A stretch of DNA of 64,000 bases, from NCBI GenBank assembly GCA_963702495.1, contig CAVPDA010000016.1, positions 118,646-182,645 of the forward strand, written 5' to 3'. The DNA comes from CAVPDA01 sp963702495 (lineage in GTDB: Bacteria; Pseudomonadota; Gammaproteobacteria; Burkholderiales; Rhodocyclaceae). Below are positions 41,896-52,130 of the stretch, piece by piece; the stretch's first letter is position 1, and each line of letters starts with the position of its first letter. The notes under the pieces were generated by a model. The model made no database searches and had not been told where the DNA came from. It was given only the letters and a program-made list of their open reading frames with translations. The position numbers and the translations under genes are program-made.

Positions 41896-42621
41896 TTACG
41901 CGAAGCATCGACTCACATCAAAGGGCTTCTGCTCGCGCAGCATGTGGTAGCAGGCGCGCGCCAGTTTGTGCGCCAGCGCCTTGGTCGCCACAATGGTGTT
42001 CGTCTTGCGCTTCTTGCGCTCGTAGAATCGCTTCGCTTGCGGGCAGCAGCGAAGGGCGAAGTTGGCCGCCTCGACGAAGGCCCAGGCGAGGTACTTGTTG
42101 CCGTTCTTGGCATTGCCCTCGCCCTTCTTCTTGCCGTTGCTCTCGCGCCGGCTGTCCACGCAGCGACAGTAGGAGCTGAAGTTGCCCACCTGGGCAAAGC
42201 GCGTGACGGTACCCGTCTCGAGCATGATCGTCGTGGCGAGCACCTCGCCGATGCCCGGCGTCGTCTTCAGCAACCTGTACTCCGAGCGCAAGCTCACACG
42301 CTCCTTGAGCCGCTGCTCCAGCACCTCGATGCGCTGCTGGAGGACTTGGCTGACCGCGCGGTTCGATTCCAGGGCCAGCGTCACATCGGGTACGAAGCCC
42401 AGCGCCTCGACCTGTTCCGCCGTCAGACGCTTGACCGCCTCGCCGCTCAGCCGAGCTCCGGTCTGGCGCGCCAGCGTGTTCTCGATCGACAGAATCTGGG
42501 CGGTGCGGTAGCGCACCAGCTGCAGGCGCTTGCGCGCCAGGTCGCGCGCCCCGCGCTGCTCGCGCGGGTAGATGTAGCCCTCGGGTAACAAGCCCAGGCG
42601 CAGCAACTGCGCCAGATAAAG
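41896..42621 (-). pseudogene. IS110-family transposase, N-terminally truncated
   Basis: The preserved part runs from YLAQLLRLGLLPEGYIYPRE through LARKRLQLVRYRTAQILSIE to the Transposase_20 domain (LLKTTPGIGEVLATTIMLET, FSSYCRCVDSRRESNGKKKG, NKYLAWAFVEAANFALRCCP). The N-terminal DEDD nuclease domain is missing: homology ends at about 42621, where an oppositely oriented ISAzo13-type fragment begins. The serine of the C-terminal domain region (VDSRRES) is kept. Inactive alone. Confidence 0.85.
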
Positions 42622-42843
42622 CACTGGAACGGGGCCAAGCTGACGGATACCCAAACGATGTTGCAGTGGGCCAAGAGCATGACCTGGAAAGGCGTTCATC
42701 CCGTCGTCGAATTGAACCGTACAGTCTATGAGAAAGGAATCACCGTGGCCAAGGATGCCATGCAAGCTGTCGAGTCCAGGCTGGAACGAAACCCGCTCCT
42801 GCCCAAGTGGGACATCCTCATCCGAACGACCTGCACGGTATGA
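42622..42843 (+). pseudogene. ISAzo13-family transposase C-terminal fragment
   Basis: The plus frame reads HWNGAKLTDTQTMLQWAKSM, TWKGVHPVVELNRTVYEKGI and ERNPLLPKWDILI before its stop. The NWNG...(M)TWKGLHPVV...VYExGV signature is the 3' end of ISAzo13 transposases. It abuts the broken IS110 gene at 42621/42622, so the junction marks a nested insertion or a deletion between two elements. Confidence 0.7.
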
Positions 42844-43011
42844 ATATTCTGGGGAATCACCTTAGCCTTCGGGCGCGGCCGCTTTCGCTCCATCATGGCC
42901 TCAGCGCCACCGCCAGCCCTGCCACGAACCATGCCATTCAATTGACTTCGCCGGCCGCAACCTTACTATCCCCACAGCCACCGCCGTCGCAGCGGGCCAG
43001 TCCAGCGAGGT

Positions 43012-43330
43012 CTATCCGCCGCCATGACGCCGTGCCCTGACCAACCGCTCGCGCTGCGGCGGATAAAGGCTCACTCGCGTGGCCACCGGATTGAAGCTGT
43101 CGTCAATCAACGCTTCGCCATCTTCGCTCGCGGCAACGAAGAACAGCCAGGCGCCCGAGTCGGGCAGCGGCGCGAGCCGGGTGACCGCGGCCGCGCTTGC
43201 GAGGTCAATCTGGCTACAGCAGCAGCATCGGGCGGCCCTCGTGCCCGGGCCAGTTGGCGGCTCGTGGCAGGTGCGGAGAGCCGTAGAGCCGACATCCGGC
43301 GGTGCCTTTCCTGGCAGGACGATTTCCTGA
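43012..43330 (-). pseudogene. DUF1963 (YwqG-like) protein fragment with frameshift
   Basis: The minus strand reads CRLYGSPHLPRAANWPGHEG and RPMLLL, then after a stop/one-base shift near 43214 continues QIDLASAAAVTRLAPLPDSG, AWLFFVAASEDG and SFNPVATRVSLYPPQRERLV to a TAG at 43012. This is the GG(L/P)PxLPxxxxWPxxxGxPLxFLxQIDL...LPxxGxLxFF pattern of DUF1963. The remaining domain is missing. Decayed. Confidence 0.55.
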
Positions 43331-43410
43331 CGAGCTCTCAGGCCCGACTCGAGGGACAGGCTGTGGGATGATTGCTCCTATTCCGCGCTTCGGATGGCGT
43401 CCCCTCGACG

Positions 43411-46245
43411 ATGCTCACGCTACTCTACGCATTGGCTTTCGCTGCCGGGCTGCTTTTCGTTGTCGCCAGCGTCATGACACTCGCCACCATCCGCCGCCTA
43501 CGGTTGGTGCCTCCAGAGACCGTCGCGTTCTCGCCGGTGGACGTCCCCGAGGACGCACGTTCGCTCCTGGCGCCGGGGCTGAAGCACCTGCTGGCGCTGG
43601 GTTTCACGCGGCCTGCGGCGGTACGCCAGGTAAGCCAGCGGGTCGGCGGCCAGCCCCTGCCGCAGCACGCGCTGGTGCTGCGCCATACCAAAGCGCCGGC
43701 CGTCGGCTACCTGGTGCAATTGACCGCGCCTGACCGCGCGCGCCACTACAGCATCTTCTTCGTCAGCCGCACGCGGGACGGACACACGCTGCTGACGCGC
43801 AACCGCTCCAGCGTCGTGGGGCCACCGCTGCTACCGGACCTGACCCTGCTGGACCTCTGGCTGCCGAACTGGCCCGCCTTGTGGCGGGCGCATCGCGACG
43901 AGATGCGCGCAATCCAGCCCGATGCAGCGCAGTGGACTACGCTGCCCGCAGACGAGTGGATCCGGCTCGGCGCGGACTTCGAATCGGCTTCGTTCAAGCG
44001 TCGCGTGATTCGCGGCGATCTGATGGAGGCGGGCGACGGCAGCTATCGCTTCAGCCTCGGCTGCGCGCTTGCGATGCTGGTGCGCAGCTGGTCGGTGTTG
44101 GTGCCGTCGTTTCGCGCGATGGACGAAGACAAGGCTGCGCCAACCGACGCCGCGCCGGCAACAGGCGCCGACCGCATCCTCGGGCAGATCGAAGCCTACG
44201 AACGCGAGACCCAGTCCCGGCGCAAGCCACAATGGTCCGGGGGCGCGACGTGGTTGCTGTTCCTGGCCACGGCGGCCGTGGCGGCAGTGTCGTTCGGCCT
44301 GAGCATGGATATCGGCACGCTGGTCGCACTGCTGGCCGTGCTGCTGTTCCACGAATTGGGCCATTTCGCCGCGATGCGCTGGGCCGGCTACAAGGACCTG
44401 AAGATCTTCTTCCTGCCCTTCATCGGCGCGGCGGTCAGCGGCCGGCACGAACAGCCCACCACGTTGCAGGAACTCATCGTCCTCTTCGCCGGCCCAGTGC
44501 CGGGCCTGGTGATCGGACTTGCGGCATTGCTCTGGTGGCCGATTGAAGCGCCGAGGTGGGAGTGGCTGACTAATTGCGCCGTGCTGGCGGTCGTGATCAA
44601 CGCCTTCAACCTGCTGCCGATCCACCCGCTCGATGGCGGCAAGATCTTCGAGATCCTGCTGCTCGGCCGCTGGCCGTGGCTGGCGTTCGCCGGCCGTGTC
44701 GCGGGACTCATTGCGTTGGCGGGCATTGCCCTGGTCATCGACGACACGTTGGGTCGTGCGGCGCTGCTCGGACTGGTCGTGTTGCTAGCGCTCGGCCTCG
44801 GCCACCAGTTTCGCGCGGCACGAACGGCAAGCGCGCTGCGCGCCGCCGGGCGATGGGGCGGAATGACCCGGCAAGACGCGCTGCAGGCACTGTTCGCGAC
44901 CATCGGCCGGCTGGGCTATGGATCGAAGCCCTGGCCGACGCAGCGAGCGCTGGTCGAGTCCATGCTTCCGCAGGCGATTCAGCCGAGATTGCGGCGCGCG
45001 GCCCGGATGAGCGGGCTGATGGTGTATGGGTTCTTCCTGACGCTCCCCGTGCTGGCGGCCCTGGCCTTCCTGTGGAACATCGTTCCGGCTGCTGCGCACA
45101 GAAGCACGCCGCCCGCGCTCGACTCCCGGCGACCGGACGAGGCGCTGATGGCACACTACGCGGCCCAGCGCAACGCCGAGCTGGAAGAGCTGCGCGAACG
45201 CGTGGCCGCGACCGCCGACCCGACACAGCGATGGGCGCTGCTGGAGTCGGGGCTGGACTTGGTCGCCGAAGAGCTGGCCACTCAACGCCCCGGCGCTCTG
45301 CCGGCCGGCGAAGCGCTGCTGGCCGACGCACAGGCGCTGGCGCCGGCGCTGCCCGATCCGCTGGCGAGCAAAGCGACGGTGGCGATCTGGATGGCCGAGG
45401 CTGCTGCCGAGCCGCCGGTTCGGCTACAGCATCTGCGATCGGCCATGGCGCTGTACGACTCGGCGCAGGCGGATACGGCCGACCCGGGCCCGCTCATGCG
45501 GGCGACCGCGCTGTGGCTCTTTCAGGCACCCGGCGACGAGCGCCAGGCACGCCTGGCGCGCATCGACAGAGCGCTGGCACTCGGCGGCGAGCGGCCGGGG
45601 CTTCCCGGAGCCGAGACCGTGCGTGCCTTCAAGCTCGACGCCCTCCTGGCGCAGGGAGAGCCGACGCCGGCGCTCGGACTCGCGCGCGCCTGGTTCGAGC
45701 AGGCGCTGCAACTCGGCGATGTCGTCGCCCTGACCGCCACGGCGCAACTGTATGTCGATCTCATGCTCGCCACCGCCGGACCGGCACCAGCGCTGCAACT
45801 TCTGGACCAGCTTCTCGCGCAGATGGAATCGCGCCAAAGCCAGCCGGCTGCCCACACCAATGGGCTGCGCCGCCACGGCATGTGGCTGGCCGAGGCGGCC
45901 GGCCGCACGGACTGGCAACGCGCGCAGGTGCAGCGTCTGCCGATCCCTGGTCCGCTCGGTGCCGACTCGCCCCTCACTACACGCGCCCTGCTTTGGCTGG
46001 TGAGCGGCGGCCAGGGCCCGAGCGCGACGCTCATCGAACTGGAACACGCGCATTGGCAGGGAGACACCGAGGGTGCGCACCGCGCCGCGCTGCGGCTGGT
46101 GCAACAGCGCCCCGGATTTGCGGTGACGCTGCCGCGCGGAACCGCCTCGCCGCAGGGGCTCGATACCGCGCGCGCGAGACTGCTGCATGACACGCGCAAG
46201 GCGGTCTACGAACGCTATGGTCTGACGGTGACGAGCGCACCCTGA
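43411..46245 (+). CDS. Membrane site-2-type metalloprotease (M50) with a long helical C-terminal domain (944 aa)
   Basis: An N-terminal signal-anchor (MLTLLYALAFAAGLLFVVAS) and a roughly 250-residue soluble region precede an M50 protease core. The core has HELGH at 314-318 within LLFHELGHFAAMRWAG and the second motif NLLPIHPLDGGK near 400-411, plus about six transmembrane segments. A last transmembrane helix (YGFFLTLPVLAALAFLWNIV, about 547-566) is followed by an Ala/Leu-rich helical region of about 380 residues resembling TPR-type repeats. M50 proteases cut within membranes; the substrate is unknown. The start is tentative (no clear ribosome site). It is convergent with the LRR/DUF4304-like pair. 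Confidence 0.85.
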   Translation: MLTLLYALAFAAGLLFVVASVMTLATIRRLRLVPPETVAFSPVDVPEDARSLLAPGLKHLLALGFTRPAAVRQVSQRVGGQPLPQHALVLRHTKAPAVGYLVQLTAPDRARHYSIFFVSRTRDGHTLLTRNRSSVVGPPLLPDLTLLDLWLPNWPALWRAHRDEMRAIQPDAAQWTTLPADEWIRLGADFESASFKRRVIRGDLMEAGDGSYRFSLGCALAMLVRSWSVLVPSFRAMDEDKAAPTDAAPATGADRILGQIEAYERETQSRRKPQWSGGATWLLFLATAAVAAVSFGLSMDIGTLVALLAVLLFHELGHFAAMRWAGYKDLKIFFLPFIGAAVSGRHEQPTTLQELIVLFAGPVPGLVIGLAALLWWPIEAPRWEWLTNCAVLAVVINAFNLLPIHPLDGGKIFEILLLGRWPWLAFAGRVAGLIALAGIALVIDDTLGRAALLGLVVLLALGLGHQFRAARTASALRAAGRWGGMTRQDALQALFATIGRLGYGSKPWPTQRALVESMLPQAIQPRLRRAARMSGLMVYGFFLTLPVLAALAFLWNIVPAAAHRSTPPALDSRRPDEALMAHYAAQRNAELEELRERVAATADPTQRWALLESGLDLVAEELATQRPGALPAGEALLADAQALAPALPDPLASKATVAIWMAEAAAEPPVRLQHLRSAMALYDSAQADTADPGPLMRATALWLFQAPGDERQARLARIDRALALGGERPGLPGAETVRAFKLDALLAQGEPTPALGLARAWFEQALQLGDVVALTATAQLYVDLMLATAGPAPALQLLDQLLAQMESRQSQPAAHTNGLRRHGMWLAEAAGRTDWQRAQVQRLPIPGPLGADSPLTTRALLWLVSGGQGPSATLIELEHAHWQGDTEGAHRAALRLVQQRPGFAVTLPRGTASPQGLDTARARLLHDTRKAVYERYGLTVTSAP

Positions 46246-46276
46246 TCCACGCGGTCTCGCGGGCAGCGGCGAGCGC

Positions 46277-47269
46277 TCAAGCCGTATGCCGCGCCTGCGC
46301 CACGGCGGCGTTGAACGCCAGGACATGCTCGGCGAGGCGTTGCGTATCGCAACTCGGGCAAGGCGAACGGCTCGGCTGGCCGCTGGTCATGACGCGGCAG
46401 TTGCGCTTGCACTTCGGGCACGGGAACACCGATCCGTGAAAGCGGCAGTACGGAGCGAGCCAATCGCAAGCGGTCCGTGACAGGCGGGTGGACAGCCAGG
46501 CGAACTCGCGCATCGCGAAGAAGTTCGGCAGGCCGAGCCAGCGCAGGTTGGCGAGATTGCCGAGCGGCCGCAGCGACCCGTCGGCGACGCGGAGCGCCCC
46601 GAGGTGCAGCCATTCCAGCGTCGCGAGATCGGACAAGGGCGCGAGCGTGGGCGTTTCCATCGGCTTGCCGTCGCCGCCGGTGAATCCGAGGCCAACGAGG
46701 TGCCGCAGACTGGCGAAAGGCTGGAGCGACGTCGCCTTGGCCGTGCCCGCAAGTTGCAGCCACTCGATCTGAGACATGGCGCCGATCGGCGCGAGCGACT
46801 CGATGCTCCCGGACCGACCGAGGTAGAGGTATCGAAGGGTTGCCAATCGGGACAACGCATCGAGACTGCGGATACCGCTCCACTTGATCCACAGCCCGGT
46901 CAGCGAAGGCAGGCTGCACGCAGCGTCGAAGAGCTCCTGCGGCACGCGCGACTGGAACCACAAGGTGCGCACGTTCCCCAGCGACGGGAGAAACGCGCAC
47001 CACTCCTGAACGAGCATGCGTTGCTGCTTGGCGGGCAGATCCAGTTGCGTGCAGAGGATCGAGAGCCGCTCGCCGCCTGCGTATTCCTGCGGTCGCCGGA
47101 TCGGTTTGGGCTCGGCGCCTTCGCGGGACAAGGTGTTCCAATAGGACGGGACGTAGCTGGATTCACCATCTCCCAGGCATCCGTTCATCGCGCCGAGGGA
47201 GGCCTGGAGCTCGTCGAGCGCAGGCTGTGTTCGAGCCGCGGTGCCGTGCTTGTCGGTCTCGTTCACCAT
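46277..47269 (-). CDS. Leucine-rich-repeat protein with C-terminal zinc ribbon (330 aa)
   Basis: Residues about 95-265 are leucine-rich repeats of the TLRYLYLGRSGSIESLAPIG, LEWLHLGALRVADGSLRPLG, LANLRWLGLPN type. The C-terminus has FPCPKCKRNC and PCPSCDTQ, a CxxC...CxxC zinc ribbon. No signal or membrane segment. The ATG overlaps the stop of the upstream DUF4304-like gene, so the pair is translationally coupled. Possibly a recognition protein; unknown role. Confidence 0.8.
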   Translation of the reverse strand: MVNETDKHGTAARTQPALDELQASLGAMNGCLGDGESSYVPSYWNTLSREGAEPKPIRRPQEYAGGERLSILCTQLDLPAKQQRMLVQEWCAFLPSLGNVRTLWFQSRVPQELFDAACSLPSLTGLWIKWSGIRSLDALSRLATLRYLYLGRSGSIESLAPIGAMSQIEWLQLAGTAKATSLQPFASLRHLVGLGFTGGDGKPMETPTLAPLSDLATLEWLHLGALRVADGSLRPLGNLANLRWLGLPNFFAMREFAWLSTRLSRTACDWLAPYCRFHGSVFPCPKCKRNCRVMTSGQPSRSPCPSCDTQRLAEHVLAFNAAVAQARHTA

Positions 47270-49447
47270 CAGCGGAGTCTGCGATCGTTCGCAGTGACTG
47301 CGGCGGGCGACCGGCCCGCAACCGGATCGGCCAGCGCGCGCTCGGCCGCCTGCTTCATCTGCTTGGCGCCCTTCACTGCTGCGCGCGCGGCCAACTCATC
47401 GCGGTGCGCGACGCCCAGACCCGCCAGCATGCGCAGCGCGAGTCCACCCACGACCGGCGCGCGCGCGCCGGCTTCGGGCAGCTTGAGCCACGCCGCTTCG
47501 GCAACACGGCGCACGGTCGCGGCCAGGGTGTCGCGCTCGATCCCGGCATCGCACCAGGCCCACCACAGCACGCCCATGAGCAGCGACTCGCTCGCCTCGC
47601 CGAGCTTGGCGCCGACGCCGGGGCGCACGCCGGTGGTGGCCCATTCGGTACGGCCGCTGGTGTGCTCGAAGGCGTGCAGTCGCTCAAACATCCAGTCGCG
47701 CCACGAGGGCGCAAGCGGCGCGTCCAAGGCCGCGATCCGGGCGTTCAGCTCGCGCAGCCAGCGCTGGCTCGGCTTCGCATCGACGCCTTCCATCCACCCT
47801 TGCAGCACCGGCGTCAGCGCTCGGCGCAGATCGGGGTCGGTAACGTCCCAGGCTGCTTGGGACGGACCACCCCAATCGTCGACATCGAAGGCCACCGGTA
47901 GCGCACCGCTGGCCTCGTCGCGCAGCAGCCAGCGGCGCAGACTGCGCACGGCGCGCTTGTCGTCGCCGGCGAGCGCCTGTTCGGGGTACTCCGACAGGCG
48001 GCGCAGCACCTCGGCGTCGTCGACGGGTGGCGCCTGCGCCATGATTTCGGCATTGCGCTCGCGCGCTTCGAGCAGGAACTCGGCCATCGGGTGGTTCGGA
48101 TCTATCGGTTCGGCATGTGCCGTCTTCAGTGCCTTGGAGGTCTGCTGCCAGCGCGCCACCACACCCCGGCCGAAGGCATCGAGCCAGGCGCGCACCGCCG
48201 GTTTCAATAGCGCACGCCGGGATGCGCTGCTGCGTTCGAGCCACTTGACGAGCGCGACGAAGGGCCAGGGGAAAGCGCTGGTGACGAGGTCCGGCTGGAT
48301 GCGTCCGGCGAGCGCGTGCATGGCGTCGAGCACTGCCTGCTGCGTTCAACGCGAGCGCGTCGCCGATCGTGGGCAGCAAGGCGGGCACGATCCGACGCAC
48401 CGTTTCGTCGAGCTCGAATTCGTCGGGGTCCGGCTTCAGCGGGTCGCGGTGTGCGGTTGACTCCGCCGCAACCAACTGCTGCATCAGCGCCACGAGCACG
48501 GCCTCGCGCTGCTCGGCGGCCAACGCGGCCACGCGCACGCCCGTGGGCAGATCGGTCAGGGGCGCCGGTTCCTTGCGCCAGCGTGCTCGGTACTCGGCCA
48601 CCCAGGCCTGGGCGACAAGCGCCGGCTCGGGCGCGCCGGCGTCGATCTTCGCCTGCGCGGCCGCCGCCTCCGCTTCGTGTGCCGCTTCTTCGGCACGCTC
48701 CTCGGCCTTGCGCTTCTCGTCATAGGCGCTCGGCTTGCGCGGCGCGGGTTGCGTGGGCAGCACCGACATGTCCAGTCCCAGGCCGGCCAGCCAAGTGCGC
48801 AACGCAGCGAGGTTCGACGCGGTCCACCCGGAAAAGTATCCGGCGCGCGCGTCGAGCACGCGCTGCGCCGCGTCCAGATCGCCTATCGCCACCGCCGCGG
48901 CGATGCGCGTTGGCACATCGCAAACGATCAGCGAGTCGTCGTAATCGGCCACGGCCTTCAGGCTGGCGTGCGCCCGCAACCAGGGCCAACCGACCTCGAA
49001 CATGGCGGCATCCACAGCGTTGGCCATCTGTTCCAGATCGGTGTCGCGGCCGATCTTCGTGTTCACCGCCGCATGCGGTTGGCCGGCGGGGAGCTTGTGC
49101 AGCAGGCTCTCCAGTCGCTCACGCATCTGCCCGGCGGCGAAGTCCGGCTTGTCGACCTGGTCCAGCATCCACTCGCATCTGGGCTGTTGCGCGCGCATCC
49201 GCGTCAGCGCCGGGAACTGCAGCGCGAGATTCACGTAGAACTCGCCGCGCGGCCCTTCGTTCCACTGGCCGGCCTGCAGATGGACGATGCGCCAGTGCTG
49301 CTCCAGCCCTTGGCCCGCCTGCGCCAGCAGCGTGCGGCCCTGGCGCTTGAAGCCCTGCGGCGCCAGCACCAGCGCCAGGCGCTTGGCGAGGTAGTCGATC
49401 TTCAGGCCGACCTTGTCCTCGGCTCGCGGAATAACCGGCGGCTTCAT
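47269..49447 (-). pseudogene. DUF4304-like N-terminus with large uncharacterised C-terminal region, one frameshift
   Basis: ATG 49447 opens MKPPVIPRAEDKVGLKIDYL, then LVLAPQGFKRQGRTLLAQ and GPRGEFYVNLALQFPAL, resembling DUF4304. A charged Ala/Glu/Lys linker (KRKAEERAEEAAHEAEAAAA) follows near residue 260. The frame breaks near 48340-48346 (one extra base) after LLPTIGDALALN, and the rest (AVLDAMHALAGRIQPDLVTS to TANDRRLR) continues to the LRR gene. Corrected, it is 725 residues. The C-terminal half is helical and unrecognised. Error or true mutation cannot be told apart here. Confidence 0.7.
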
Positions 49448-49764
49448 GCGGCAGCGTCCAGTTCGTTCGTCCGCCACGAAGCGTATGCCAGTTTGGTAGT
49501 CTGCCGCAAGATGGCCTTGTTCAGCCGCCCTCTTCTACCAGCTGCAGGGGCAAGGAGATCCAACGCCACTGCCGCAAGTATTCCGAATCGTTACAGAACG
49601 GTGTGTGTAGTCGTCACGGGGGAACTGAATGCTGATGAAGCCCAAGAACCGCGCCAGAATCACAGCGCAAGTCGTGCCGTAGGTCGCCGGGGCGGCCGCC
49701 GAGGCCGTCTCGGTGACCCATGGCACGAGCGCTCCCCGACGAGCGAGATCGGATCGTCGTCGAG
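49448..49764. other. Intergenic stretch, no gene recognised
   Basis: About 320 bp between the DUF4304-like gene start and an IS91 relic. Nothing recognisable; it should contain the promoter of the minus-strand gene pair. Confidence 0.35.
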
Positions 49765-50007
49765 CTACCAGGCGATGCGCTGATCGAATTCGTAGTCCGG
49801 CGCCGGTTGGGCTTGAGGGTCGCACTCGCCCTGCCCGGCATCGGCCCTCTCCCACAGCGGCGGGCCTCGGGCCGGCGCCATGCGCGGCGGTGAGGTGGGC
49901 TCGCCCGGGCAGGCGAGGATCTCGCGCACGGCCATCGCCTTGTTGATGAAGGCGATGATGCGTATCTCACCGCCACACTTGGGGCACAGCAGCGGGAAAA
50001 CGAAGTA
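49765..50007 (-). pseudogene. IS91-family transposase C-terminal fragment
   Basis: The minus frame reads FPLLCPKCGGEIRIIAFINK, REILACPGEPTSPP, APARGPPLWE and ends YEFDQRIAW. This is the C(P/A)xCGGxMRIIAFI...(I/L)LxHxGEPTxPPxxxPARGPPxWE...FDQ end of IS91/ISCR-like transposases. Everything upstream is lost. Confidence 0.65.
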
Positions 50008-50102
50008 TCGCTCGGTCAATGATCTGCTTCTGCCTCGACAGCCACGTAGAACTCCGAGCCCGAGCGGTGCAATCACCATCCGGGTCCCTGGCTGTCGTCT
50101 GG

Positions 50103-50552
50103 CTAACACCCCGGCACACGAGAGCGCCGATAACCGGCACCCGTCCCTAAATCCTCCGTGTCAAAGTAACGTCGATTTGAGGGTGCCCGATCCATTGCCG
50201 CGCTGCACCCGGCCCGGAAATAGACGCCGTCTGCGTGCGATGCAATCCAGCGCGCCTCTCTAACGGCACTCGATTGGTCTGACTCCGCACCGCTACCCCA
50301 CAAAGAACCGCCAACAGCCGGAACCGGCGCCTTCTGAGGGGACGCCGGGAACAATTTGGTGCTTATACCAGATCGACTGCTGATACTGGGTGTTGGCACT
50401 ACATAGCCCGAGCGGTGACAGTGGTAATCGCCTGTTCGGCGATTGTGGTGGCAGCCGTACTTATCCAGACCGCCTCCGTGGGATACCGCCCCGGTAGACA
50501 TGGTGGCGAGGCACAGCACAGCTAGCCCACGGCCCAAGCCCGAACGCGTCAT
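50103..50552 (-). CDS. Secreted YHYH-motif protein with Ada-like C-terminal domain (149 aa)
   Basis: The start MTRSGLGRGLAVLCLATMST gives a signal peptide ending before SHGGG. A KYGCHHNRRTGDYHCHRSG segment is the YHYH-type metal-binding signature. The C-terminus VYFRAGCSAAMDRAPSNRRY and DTEDLGTGAGYRRSRVPGC matches the small Ada-metal-binding-like domain found with it. It is likely a periplasmic or surface metal-binding protein; function unknown. Confidence 0.7.
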   Translation of the reverse strand: MTRSGLGRGLAVLCLATMSTGAVSHGGGLDKYGCHHNRRTGDYHCHRSGYVVPTPSISSRSGISTKLFPASPQKAPVPAVGGSLWGSGAESDQSSAVREARWIASHADGVYFRAGCSAAMDRAPSNRRYFDTEDLGTGAGYRRSRVPGC

Positions 50553-50651
50553 GGCTTTCCAATCCTCCACCAACCCAAACCGTGTGCCGCAACGAATACA
50601 TTCACACTCCCATACTCCCCGAGACCTCATCGCCGAACAGCGGGGCGCGCG

Positions 50652-51344
50652 CTAGGGCAAGGGGATGGAAGATGAAGAACCGGGCGTCATCGCCACTCCG
50701 GCCTCGCGCAAGACCTCAGCGGTCCAGACATCGCAGGTCTTGAACAAATGGAAGGACTCGCGCGAAGCATAGAACCGACTCGTCCCATAAAGCCCCGGCC
50801 CCAGGACCACGGGGTTGCCCGCCGCGTCGAACTCGAAGCTCTCACGCAGGCGGGCATGGAGACGATCGAAACCTGACAGGGAAAGCGTCAGCACGACTGT
50901 TTCGCTGGTCGGGAAGTAGGCTTGAGGCGTACCGCGGAACCCCACCACATGCAATACGCTCGGCGTCGGCCAAAACAGCGCCCGCATGGCCATCCAGACG
51001 CTCGGGTCCGCTGCTGGGTAGTAGTCTCGGTCTCCCCAACCGATCTCAAGGTGCTCCGCGCCGGGGAAGTCACGCACCAGTGGCGAAGTACTGGGCACGT
51101 CCGCGACCCTGAGCACCAGGCCTGTATGCCAGCCATGGCGTACCAGGTGAACGGTGCGAACAGGTTCGGCCGCGACTGGAACCAAGGGCGCTCGCGGCAC
51201 CGTGCAGGCGGCCAGGAGTGGCACCAACAGTGTCACCACCAAGCGAATGTTCAGGGTCCTCTGTCCGCCGTTTCTCCGTCGCCGCGAAGCGTTTGATACT
51301 CTTGTCGCCACGTCCCGTGATGTTCCCCGGCCTGCGGTCTCCAT
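50652..51344 (-). CDS. DUF2459 (TIGR02117-type) lipoprotein (about 230 aa)
   Basis: A lipobox segment (VVTLLVPLLAAC) is followed by a complete DUF2459 domain: VHLVRHGWHTGLVLRVADVP, EIGWGDRDYYPAADPSVWMA, MRALFWPTPSVLHVVGFRGT, YGTSRFYASRESFHLFKTCD, VWTAEVLREAGV. The candidate catalytic Cys/His (KTCDVW, HGWHTG) resemble NlpC/P60-like permuted hydrolases, which is speculative. The start is uncertain: ATG 51344 leaves about 35 residues before the signal; GTG 51311 is an alternative. Confidence 0.8.
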   Translation of the reverse strand: METAGRGTSRDVATRVSNASRRRRNGGQRTLNIRLVVTLLVPLLAACTVPRAPLVPVAAEPVRTVHLVRHGWHTGLVLRVADVPSTSPLVRDFPGAEHLEIGWGDRDYYPAADPSVWMAMRALFWPTPSVLHVVGFRGTPQAYFPTSETVVLTLSLSGFDRLHARLRESFEFDAAGNPVVLGPGLYGTSRFYASRESFHLFKTCDVWTAEVLREAGVAMTPGSSSSIPLP

Positions 51345-52060
51345 TCTGGCGGAAAACGGCGCTTCAGCGACGACCGAGGGGACCGCGGAGCTACGATAGC
51401 GCTCGGGGCGTCGGATCGAATGCGCATCCCCCGTCGGCGTTGTCCTGTAGCCCAAAGTCACAGCCATTGACTGCTCGGTGGGACGCCGGGCCGGCAGCTC
51501 AAGAGCGGAACGAAGGTAGCGTTCTCCCTTCCCCAACGAACGTCACCTCAGGCCGAGCCGGCAGCGGTCGGCTCGGCCCGGGGAAGATTGGCTGCCGAGG
51601 GTCGAGCGGTCGGTCGAAGCGAGCGGTGCTGCCAACGGCGCTTCCCTTCGACTGAGCCAACTCCACGCTCCGCTGGGAGCCGTGGATTCACCCAACTCGG
51701 CCATACCGTCGTTCACGACATCCCGGAAGCCGTCTTCCGCAATGACGGCTTCCAACGACATCAAATTTGCAGTCCCGAGTCAGCCGCCAGTGCGGCCACA
51801 AGAAAGCGGACGTTGCTGCGGAACGCGATCTCGTCGCCAGAAAATGAGCTACTTAGCGAGACCCTTGATATTCTCCTGAGAAACGTCCCTTTCATGACGG
51901 CGATCGATTTGAATTATGGTGAGGGGACGTGGAGGACCGATATTACGGACTGCACGACCGTCGATACCATCCTAACTGTTTTGACATTCTTACCCAGACT
52001 TCAGCGCACGCTGTACGGGCTCGATTTGGGTTGAATGATCACACCCTCAAAGCTGGTTTC
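51345..52060. other. Intergenic/cassette-like stretch
   Basis: About 700 bp. The last part (from about 51800) carries a protein-like plus frame ending RTDITDCTTVDTILTVLTFL, LPRLQRTLYGLDLG before TGA at 52032-52034. It has no recognised family and no clear start. It may be a truncated integron cassette ORF preceding the attC-like site at 52061. Confidence 0.35.
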
Positions 52061-52124
52061 GCCTAACAAAGGCATGGAAAGGGACGCTCCACAACGTCGC
52101 GCCCCTCATGCCAAGGCGTTCGGG
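52061..52124. other. attC-like recombination site 1
   Basis: GCCTAAC (R'' form RYYYAAC) at 52061 opens a 64-bp imperfect inverted repeat: GGCATG...AGGG..CGC pairs with GCGCCCCTCATGCC, ending GGCGTTCGGGG. The terminal GTTCGGG departs from the expected GTTRRRY. It lies between the end of one frame and the ATG at 52131, as cassette sites do. Confidence 0.45.
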
Positions 52125-52130
52125 GACCCG

